Below, in pieces: positions 1 through 5,310 of a DNA stretch of 14,291 bases. The notes below the pieces were generated by a model. The model was not told the DNA's origin, did not search any database, and saw only the letters and a program-made list of their open reading frames with translations. Both the position numbers and the translations under genes were made by a program. The stretch covers positions 1 to 14,291 of the forward strand of contig JBBQBB010000073.1 in the NCBI GenBank assembly GCA_038317095.1. Direction: 5' to 3'. The DNA comes from JAGXTF01 sp038317095 (GTDB taxonomy: Bacteria > Bacteroidota > Bacteroidia > NS11-12g > UBA955). How positions within the stretch are numbered: the first letter of the stretch is position 1; every line of letters begins with the position of its first letter.

Positions 1-655
1 AATTATAGGCTTTACGGCTTGCAATAGCAAAGGATCCGAAGATAAAAGTGCGGCAGATAGTCTAATGAAAATGGAAAAAGTAGCTTTAAAATCGCCTGCC
101 GACGATTTTAAGGCTACGATGCGCCAATTGTGGGAAGAACATATTATGTGGACACGCAATGTGATTATCTGCCTTGTAGACGATGCGCCGGGTGGCAGCC
201 AAGCGGTTGCACGGTTGCTAAAGAACCAAGATGACTTAGGCAATGCCATTAAAACTTACTACGGTGAAACTGCGGGAAAAAAATTAACAGCGCTTCTTTA
301 CCCACACATAAGAATTTCTGTTGAAGTTATAAAAGCCGCAAAGGCAGGAAACAATGCAGCATTGGCCGATGCGAATAAAAGATGGTATGCCAATGCAGAT
401 GAGATTTCAACATTTTTAAGCAAAGCAAATCCCAACTGGCAATTGGAAGAATTGAAAATCATGATGAACGGCCATCTTAAACTAACGACGGAAGAAGCAG
501 TTGCTAGAATAAATAAAAATTACGATGCGGATATAAGGGCATTTGATGCCGCGCATATAGCAATACTAAAAATGGCAGACATGCTTTCAGAAGGAATTGT
601 AAAGCAATTTCCTGAAAAATTTAAAGGCAACTACGCAGCAATAATCCAAAAATAA
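1..655 (+). CDS. Putative lipoprotein, helical, His-rich; 5' end outside window
   Basis: The frame is open from base 2 and reads IIGFTAC before the first internal ATG at 65. FTAC followed by N resembles a lipobox (Cys codon 20-22), so the gene starts upstream and the product is probably an exported lipoprotein with most of its signal peptide cut off. The mature part is predicted helical. It has regularly spaced histidines in the contexts LWEEHIMWTR, LYPHIRI, MMNGHLKL and FDAAHIAIL, at residues 26, 81, 137 and 164 counted from the ATG at 65. I recall similar uncharacterised proteins from Firmicutes, sometimes mislabelled as glycosyltransferase or acetylglutamate kinase; I see no such domain. 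The four His-bearing helices suggest a metal-binding bundle, but that is inference. Its TAA overlaps the next ATG (TAATG at 653-657), so translation is probably coupled to the downstream gene and ferritin. Confidence 0.75.
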   Translation, partial: IIGFTACNSKGSEDKSAADSLMKMEKVALKSPADDFKATMRQLWEEHIMWTRNVIICLVDDAPGGSQAVARLLKNQDDLGNAIKTYYGETAGKKLTALLYPHIRISVEVIKAAKAGNNAALADANKRWYANADEISTFLSKANPNWQLEELKIMMNGHLKLTTEEAVARINKNYDADIRAFDAAHIAILKMADMLSEGIVKQFPEKFKGNYAAIIQK

Positions 656-876
656 TGGAAACTGAAAACGAATTGAACGCCAAAATAATGGCAAAAACTT
701 TGGAAATCCAAGAAAATCATCCTGAGTTATTTGAATTTTTAAATGAAATGCCCATAACAATTCCTGATGTTAACAAACCAGAAATTAACATTAAAATTTT
801 AAGCGATTATTACAATTCACTATGCAATGTTTTAAAAGAACACATTATTAAAACCAATACAAATGAAAACAAATAG
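655..876 (+). CDS. Small orphan protein with a PEL/MP/YY-SL helical module
   Basis: This 73-residue soluble protein has no signal peptide or membrane segment and no family I can name. It sits between the lipoprotein gene (TAATG overlap) and the ferritin gene, whose ATG at 863 lies 14 bases before this gene's end. Such packing argues that it is a real, co-translated gene. Its sequence resembles the first 65 or so residues of the product of 2432-2950: both have PEL, a Phe three residues later, an MP pair, and then DYYNSL or NYYHSL. It is therefore a single-module version of that protein. Function is unknown; the ferritin context suggests a link to iron or redox stress, which is inference only. 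Confidence 0.7.
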   Translation: METENELNAKIMAKTLEIQENHPELFEFLNEMPITIPDVNKPEINIKILSDYYNSLCNVLKEHIIKTNTNENK

Positions 877-1414
877 AATTTCGACAATGCTCACAGGAGC
901 TTTGAATGAACAAATAACCAAAGAAGCACATGCTGCACAAATCTACCTCTCCTATGCTGCATGGGCAGATAACCAAGGATACAATGGCATCGCAAATTTC
1001 CTTTTCCGCCATGCGGCCGAGGAACGAAACCATATGATGAAATTCCTGGAATATGTATTAAAACGCGGAGCAAAAGTAAAATTAACCGCTATCCCAGAAC
1101 CCACACCAGATCCTTCAAGTGTTTCCAATTGTTTTGAAAAAGTGTTTGAGCAGGAAGTGGATAATACCAAAGCCATTTACAAATTGGTAAAAATGTCCCT
1201 TCAAGAAGAAGATTGGGCTTCTTGGAACTTCATGCAATGGTTTGTAAAAGAGCAAACAGAAGAAGAAAATCTCGCCATCAGCCTCTTGGATAAAATAAAA
1301 ATCGCAGGTGGAGAAAATGCTACAGCGAATGCCCTGTATGAATTGGATAAAGATTTACAAACAACATCCAATGAAGTAAAACTTGCGCAGGATGTAACTA
1401 CAGATAATCCGTAA
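863..1414 (+). CDS. ftnA: Bacterial non-heme ferritin
   Basis: This cytoplasmic iron-storage protein of 183 residues would form a 24-subunit shell that oxidises Fe(II) and stores it as a mineral. The sequence matches bacterial FtnA along its length. The ferroxidase ligands are visible as E21 (TKEAHAAQIY), E54 and H57 (AEERNHMM), E98 (FEQEVDN), and Q131 with E134 (KEQTEEEN). Y28 corresponds to the conserved tyrosine near the di-iron site. NFMQWFVKEQTEEE is the family's fourth-helix signature. No heme-ligand signature of bacterioferritin is apparent. The start overlaps the preceding small gene by 14 bases, and an oxidoreductase gene begins 6 bases after the stop, so the three are probably one transcript. 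The C-terminal tail after about residue 168 is polar and longer than in E. coli FtnA (165 residues). Confidence 0.95.
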   Translation: MKTNRISTMLTGALNEQITKEAHAAQIYLSYAAWADNQGYNGIANFLFRHAAEERNHMMKFLEYVLKRGAKVKLTAIPEPTPDPSSVSNCFEKVFEQEVDNTKAIYKLVKMSLQEEDWASWNFMQWFVKEQTEEENLAISLLDKIKIAGGENATANALYELDKDLQTTSNEVKLAQDVTTDNP

Positions 1415-1420
1415 ATCAAA

Positions 1421-2089
1421 ATGGAAAAACACATTGTAAAAATCATTTCTTCAGAACCCGTAACACACGATGTAAAACGTTTTACAATTCAAAAACCAGA
1501 AGGTTACAAATTCACTCCAGGACAGGCAACCGAAATTTCTATAAATTCGCCAGCATGGAAAAATGAAAAGCGGCCTTTTACTTTTACAAGTTTGAATGAC
1601 AATAAACATTTAGAATTTACAATTAAAATATACGACAGTCACAAAGGGGTTACTAAAGAACTGGGGAACTTAAAACACGGAGATGAACTTATCATTGGCG
1701 ATGTTTGGGGCGCTATAGAATATAAAGGGGAAGGAGTTTTCTTAGCAGGTGGAGCAGGTGTAACACCGTTCATTGCTATTTTGAGGCAATTGTACAAAGA
1801 AAACAAAATCAACAACAACAAATTGATTTTTACAAACAAAACCGAAAATGATATTATTCTCGAGAAAGAATTTACCGAAATCTTAGGCAAAAACTTCATC
1901 AACACACTTACGGATGAAAAAAAAGGAGGCTACGATAACCGGCTTATTGACGAAGCATACTTAAAAGAAAAAATAGACAACTTCAAACAGCACTTTTACG
2001 TTTGTGGACCGCCGAAGTTTGTAAAATCCGTTTCAGAGGCCCTCTCCAAATTGGGTGCAAAACCCGACGCTGTGGTTTTTGAAAAATAA
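1421..2089 (+). CDS. FAD/NAD(P)-binding oxidoreductase (ferredoxin-NADP reductase type)
   Basis: This 222-residue protein has the two-domain ferredoxin-NADP+ reductase fold. An N-terminal FAD-binding barrel carries RPFTFTS at 51-57, the RxYS-like flavin motif. A C-terminal nucleotide-binding domain carries GGAGVTP at 110-116 and YVCGPP at 193-198, the CGP motif near the hydride-transfer site. There is no C-terminal or N-terminal 2Fe-2S domain, so it must pass electrons to a separate partner or directly to a flavin or metal. It lies 6 bases after ferritin, which makes a role in reducing ferritin iron or a redox partner plausible; that is inferred from context. The gene is the last of the first plus-strand run, with a long gene-free stretch after it. 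Confidence 0.88.
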   Translation: MEKHIVKIISSEPVTHDVKRFTIQKPEGYKFTPGQATEISINSPAWKNEKRPFTFTSLNDNKHLEFTIKIYDSHKGVTKELGNLKHGDELIIGDVWGAIEYKGEGVFLAGGAGVTPFIAILRQLYKENKINNNKLIFTNKTENDIILEKEFTEILGKNFINTLTDEKKGGYDNRLIDEAYLKEKIDNFKQHFYVCGPPKFVKSVSEALSKLGAKPDAVVFEK

Positions 2090-2431
2090 ATAGCCCATCC
2101 AGTCAAGAGCCTTAAAAACATAGCCAATAGAATTTTAAAGTTTATATGTCAGGGGTTGATAGAACTATTCCCAAACCAAGATTAAAATTGGGTAAGATTT
2201 CATTTTTTTCAAAATTATGCAAAGTCATTGTGCAAATAAAATCTGTGAATTATACAACTCTCATTTGACATTATGCAATAGAATATATATACAATAGACA
2301 TTCTTTTGTGGCGTGTTTTAATCAAATAAATAGCACAAAAAGCAATATTCGTATTATGAGAATTATATTTTTTAAAAAAAATGAGCAAATTAATTCAATA
2401 AAAAAGGTACATTAATAAACCAAAAGTAAAA
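2090..2431. other. Gene-free stretch between two plus-strand operons
   Basis: No credible reading frame is seen in these 342 bases. The strand is very AT-rich. It holds four near-identical nonamers of the form ATTRTRCAA, listed separately. A weak CCCAA/TTGGG hairpin (2170-2192) followed by a T-run near 2204-2210 could act as a terminator for the ferritin operon, but the 5-bp stem is poor. The promoter of the next operon must lie here. TTCTTTTG at 2301-2308 resembles the Bacteroidota -7 box (TAnnTTTG) with one mismatch, without a well-spaced upstream box. Confidence 0.6.
2214..2294 (+). promoter_or_regulatory. Iterated ATTRTRCAA nonamers, possible operator array
   Basis: ATTATGCAA occurs at 2214-2222 and 2270-2278, ATTGTGCAA at 2227-2235 and ATTATACAA at 2249-2257. 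A looser copy (7 of 9) is at 2286-2294. The starts are 13, 22, 21 and 16 bases apart; the 21-22 base steps equal two helical turns. All copies have the same orientation and lie 140-220 bases upstream of the gene at 2432. They may be binding sites of a regulator of the stress cluster. In such AT-rich DNA, chance is a real alternative. Confidence 0.3.
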
Positions 2432-2950
2432 ATGAAAACCGAATTAGAATGGGAACAGAAAATCCTTGAAATCAAGAATACAATTCACAACGAATTCCCT
2501 GAACTCGTTAAATTTATTTCAAAAATGCCAACAAATGACTTAAGAAAAGATGAGAAAAACATCCAAGCTCTCGACAATTACTATCATTCGCTAAATGCAA
2601 TTGTAACCGAATATGCCAAAACCCATAAAGAGGAAAGTGCTACGAGAAAAACAGAAATTCAAGGGTTTATAGGATATCCAAGCTACCCACCTTCAGAAGA
2701 CATTTACGCGCACAGTAAGGAAGAATCAGAAATTGATCCTGAAGATATTTCAAAAATGAAGACCCGGAATGAAAAACAAGGCACTATGAATGAACAAGAC
2801 TTCGAGGCGGATATGTCTGGAGATGACTTAGATGTTCCGGGAGCTGAGTTAGACGACCAGAAAGAAAGTATAGGCAGTGAAGATGAAGAAAATAATTATT
2901 ATAGCTTGGGCGGAGATAATCACAATAATTTAGAAGAAGATCATGGGTAA
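2432..2950 (+). CDS. Orphan protein: helical module plus conserved-looking acidic tail
   Basis: This 172-residue soluble protein has no membrane segment. Residues 1-65 repeat the module of the 73-residue protein at 655-876 (PEL, MP, then NYYHSL) and are probably helical. Residues 66-120 are polar and likely flexible. Residues 120-172 are very acidic, with the motifs GDDLDVPGAELDDQ, SEDEENNYYSLGGD and NLEED. From memory, close versions of this acidic tail occur in short Bacteroidota proteins of unknown function; I could not check that here. It is the first gene of the cluster that continues 32 bases later with a ribosome hibernation factor, then a peroxiredoxin, so a stress role is likely but unproven. 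No enzyme motif is visible. Confidence 0.75.
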   Translation: MKTELEWEQKILEIKNTIHNEFPELVKFISKMPTNDLRKDEKNIQALDNYYHSLNAIVTEYAKTHKEESATRKTEIQGFIGYPSYPPSEDIYAHSKEESEIDPEDISKMKTRNEKQGTMNEQDFEADMSGDDLDVPGAELDDQKESIGSEDEENNYYSLGGDNHNNLEEDHG

Positions 2951-2982
2951 TCAATTGAAAAAATACAGTAAAAAACAAATCC

Positions 2983-3297
2983 ATGAAAATTCAATTTAAC
3001 ACAGACAAAATAGTAAATGGTGATGAAAAACATCAAGCTTATATAACTTCATTGATAGCAGATAAGTTAAAAAGATTTCAACTTTATATTACAAGAATAG
3101 AAGTACATTTATCCGATGAAAATGGCAATAAAGAAGGCCCAAACGATATCCAATGTTTATTGGAAGCAAGAATAGAAGGTAGACCACCCATTGCGGTTTC
3201 TTATAAAGCCGATACACTTATATTGGCGGTATCTGGTGCCATTGAAAAACTCAAAGCTTCATTGGATACAATTATTGGAAAGATACAAAATCATTAA
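2983..3297 (+). CDS. HPF/RaiA-type ribosome-associated stress protein (short form)
   Basis: This 104-residue protein belongs to the S30EA / sigma-54 modulation family, whose members bind the 30S decoding region and silence or dimerise ribosomes in stress or stationary phase. Family features are the N-terminal strand MKIQFNTD, the IEVHLSDENGNKEGPND segment with a conserved HLSDENG core, the CLLEARIEGRPPIAV strand, and a C-terminal helix (AVSGAIEKLKASLDTIIGKI). It stops after the ribosome-binding domain and lacks the C-terminal dimerisation domain of long HPF, so it is a short HPF/YfiA-like form. It lies between the acidic-tailed orphan (32 bases) and the peroxiredoxin (87 bases), forming a stress-themed set. 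Confidence 0.88.
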   Translation: MKIQFNTDKIVNGDEKHQAYITSLIADKLKRFQLYITRIEVHLSDENGNKEGPNDIQCLLEARIEGRPPIAVSYKADTLILAVSGAIEKLKASLDTIIGKIQNH

Positions 3298-3384
3298 AAA
3301 CGTTAGGCTTCAACTCACTCAATGTGCGAGTAACGCTAAATCACAATACAACCCAATTTATATAAAATTTTATAAAAAAACAAA

Positions 3385-4101
3385 ATGGAAACCCTAGAAG
3401 AACAAAAAATGGCGATGCCTAGAATCGGAGATAAAGCGCCTGGGTTTAAAGCTGTAACCACGCAAGGTGAAATTAATTTCCCTGGTGATTATGCTGGAAA
3501 ATGGATAATTCTCTTCAGCCATCCTGCCGATTTTACACCTGTGTGCACTTCTGAGTTTATTACCTTTGCAAAACGGGAGCCCGAATTTTCTGCCTTAAAC
3601 TGTCAACTGGTTGGTTTGTCTATTGATGGCTTATATAGCCATATAGCTTGGCTAAGAACCATTAAAGAAAAAATTGAATTTAAGGGCATGAAAAATATCG
3701 ATGTAACTTTTCCATTAATTGAAGACATTACGATGGAAGTTGCCAAAAAATATGGAATGATTCAGCCGGGCGAAAGTTCCACCAAAGCGGTTAGGGCGGT
3801 CTTTTTTATAGATCCAAAAGGAATGGTCCGAGCCCTTATTTATTATCCACTTTCGCTAGGTAGAAATTTCGATGAATTAAAAAGAGCACTCATAGCCATG
3901 CAAACTGCCGATGCTTATGCAATTGCCACTCCTGCGGATTGGCAACCAGGAGACGATGTAATTGTTCCCACTGCGGGTTCCTGTGGTATTGCCAAAGACA
4001 GAATGGAAAACAAGGAGGAAGGAATTACTTGTTATGATTGGTTCTTCTGCACCAAAAAACTTTCTTTGGAGCAAGTCAATAATCCTCCAAAAATTAAATA
4101 A
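3385..4101 (+). CDS. Peroxiredoxin, Prx6 type with extra C-terminal cysteines
   Basis: This thiol peroxidase of 238 residues reduces H2O2 and organic peroxides. The active site is PADFTPVCTSE with peroxidatic Cys54 and the conserved Thr51 and Pro52; the third active-site residue is probably Arg137 in TKAVRAVFF. The long C-terminal arm after residue 165 (PADWQPGDDVIVP) is typical of the Prx6/archaeal group. It carries C200, C216 and C222. The C-x5-C pair 216/222 matches the spacing known for archaeal two-cysteine Prx6-like enzymes, so the resolving cysteine is probably intramolecular rather than from glutathione. Internal methionines at residues 9 and 11 are alternative starts because the first eight residues are not conserved family sequence. 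A small membrane protein gene follows after 7 bases. Confidence 0.93.
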   Translation: METLEEQKMAMPRIGDKAPGFKAVTTQGEINFPGDYAGKWIILFSHPADFTPVCTSEFITFAKREPEFSALNCQLVGLSIDGLYSHIAWLRTIKEKIEFKGMKNIDVTFPLIEDITMEVAKKYGMIQPGESSTKAVRAVFFIDPKGMVRALIYYPLSLGRNFDELKRALIAMQTADAYAIATPADWQPGDDVIVPTAGSCGIAKDRMENKEEGITCYDWFFCTKKLSLEQVNNPPKIK

Positions 4102-4108
4102 TATACTT

Positions 4109-4318
4109 ATGAAAAAAAACATGGGGTCTGTTGACCGGATTATCCGATTTACGTTGGCAATCATTATCACCGCTTTGTACTTTGCACATATTATTAATGG
4201 AACTGTGGCTTTGGTGCTTTTAGTCGTTGTGGGTATTCTTATACTTACTAGTTTCTTTGGCTTTTGCCCACTTTATTTTCCCTTTGGAATAAGTACCAAA
4301 AAGCCAAAACAAGATTAA
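4109..4318 (+). CDS. DUF2892 small inner-membrane protein
   Basis: This 69-residue protein has two hydrophobic helices, roughly residues 12-29 and 33-50. MGSVDRIIRF precedes the first helix and FGFCPLY follows the second; this is the DUF2892 (YgaP-type membrane domain) pattern. The cysteine at residue 53 in GFCPLY is characteristic. The ATG at 4109 is chosen because it begins the family-like sequence and lies 7 bases after the peroxiredoxin stop; the MGSVDR methionine at 4121 is an alternative. DUF2892 domains often accompany rhodanese or thiol-redox proteins, which fits the peroxiredoxin neighbour. No catalytic residue is evident. It is the last plus-strand gene and faces the convergent ccm operon. 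Confidence 0.82.
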   Translation: MKKNMGSVDRIIRFTLAIIITALYFAHIINGTVALVLLVVVGILILTSFFGFCPLYFPFGISTKKPKQD

Positions 4319-4333
4319 ATCCAAAATAACAAT

Positions 4334-4579
4334 CTATTGCGGCCTCAACTCGCCTATACAAATGGCAATTGCTCGGTTTTCTTGCTGGAAATAGCGATAA
4401 AATCTTGTGCAAGCCATACTCTGTTGGTCTTTTGATAAAAGCAGGATGACAATACAAAACCACACAGGTTTGAATGCTAAAGCTAAGGCAGCAGGCAAAA
4501 ACACCAAAGAATAAAAGGTTTTGAAAGGCTTGAAAATATATTTTACTTTTCCAAATCGTTGTGTTGCTGCAATATCCAT
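4334..4579 (-). CDS. Doubtful small hydrophobic protein at the end of the ccm operon
   Basis: This is an 81-residue frame with ATG at 4579, overlapping the end of the DUF2520 gene by 37 bases. It would encode a basic N-terminus, a hydrophobic stretch of about 30 residues (from SLVFLPAALALAF to CIVILLL), and a basic/aromatic tail with RFYRYFQQENRA. I recognise no family. The hydrophobic run and its position in the operon's direction favour a real small membrane protein. Against it are the unusually long overlap, no sign of a start site, and a second open frame over the same bases. It could also be the remnant of a longer decayed gene filling the convergent gap. Confidence 0.3.
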   Translation of the reverse strand: MDIAATQRFGKVKYIFKPFKTFYSLVFLPAALALAFKPVWFCIVILLLSKDQQSMACTRFYRYFQQENRAIAICIGELRPQ

Positions 4580-5310
4580 GCACTCAACAATTGATAAATC
4601 TCTACCAATTTTGCATCTTTAGAGGTTTTAGCCAACTCCGAAAGGTGTTTTTTCATCACACCTATGTCGTTTCTTTTTGCAGGTCCGGTTTGTGATTCAA
4701 CTGGCGTTTTTGTTTCCAGTTTTTGAACTGTTTTTTCTATGAGTGGCATTAATATTTTAGGATCAAATCCTGATCTATTGGCCAACTGAAAAGCCATATC
4801 GAAAACTGCGTTGCTAAAATTGTTGGCAAACACAGCAGCGATATGTAAGGCTAGCCTTTGCACACTGTCTGCACGATAAGAAATTGCCCCAAATATTTGG
4901 CATAATTCTTCCAAATATTTGAAAACCATTGCATCTGAACTTTCAATAAAAATTGGCACATTTTTCCAATCCGATTCTGTGCCACGTGTCCAAGTTTGTA
5001 GCGGATAAAACACCCCTTTGGTTTTGTTTTGCAAAATATCCATCGGCATAGATCCACTGCAGTGAATGGCAATGACAGATGCATTTAAAAAATTCTTTTC
5101 CGTTTCTCCAATATAATCGTCGGGAACCGCAATAATAACAATGCTGCCGGCAACAGGACGGTTTTGATAATTGAATACTTGAATATTTTTATATGTTCCA
5201 GTAATGGATTGAGAATAAATACCTGATACCTTAATTTCGCAGCTTTGAAACGCATCAATCAGTGCCGAAGCTACATTTCCGGTTCCGCAGATGTAGATGC
5301 TGGGGTTCAT
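4543..5310 (-). CDS. Rossmann-like and DUF2520 domain protein
   Basis: This 255-residue soluble protein has an N-terminal Rossmann nucleotide-binding domain starting IYICGTGNVASAL (GxGxxA at residues 9-14), with IVIIAVPDDYI and VIAIHCSGS as later strands. A C-terminal helical DUF2520 domain follows (about 125-245), containing ALHIAAVFANNFSNA and the conserved QTGPAKRND segment. The fold resembles F420H2:NADP oxidoreductase / 6-phosphogluconate dehydrogenase-like proteins, and an NAD(P)-dependent reductase role is plausible. The substrate is unknown. Its ATG overlaps the ccmF stop (ATGA at 5310-5307), so it is translated with the cytochrome c maturation genes, although nothing in it points to heme. 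In Bacteroidota such genes are housekeeping-like. Confidence 0.88.
   Translation of the reverse strand: MNPSIYICGTGNVASALIDAFQSCEIKVSGIYSQSITGTYKNIQVFNYQNRPVAGSIVIIAVPDDYIGETEKNFLNASVIAIHCSGSMPMDILQNKTKGVFYPLQTWTRGTESDWKNVPIFIESSDAMVFKYLEELCQIFGAISYRADSVQRLALHIAAVFANNFSNAVFDMAFQLANRSGFDPKILMPLIEKTVQKLETKTPVESQTGPAKRNDIGVMKKHLSELAKTSKDAKLVEIYQLLSAWILQQHNDLEK

Noticed and set aside
2170..2192. CCCAA/TTGGG hairpin with a downstream T-run as terminator of the ferritin operon
   Set aside because: The stem is only 5 bp with a 13-base loop and the T-run begins more than 10 bases later; too weak to list as a terminator.
2264..2308. TTTG (2264-2267) and TTCTTTTG (2301-2308) as a promoter pair
   Set aside because: Spacing of 33 bases is far from the roughly 19-21 expected for Bacteroidota promoters and the -7 box has a mismatch.
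3298..3384. CGTT..AACG and ACTC..GAGT pairings between hpf and the peroxiredoxin gene
   Set aside because: Short, interrupted stems without a clear structure or conserved motif; nothing to call.
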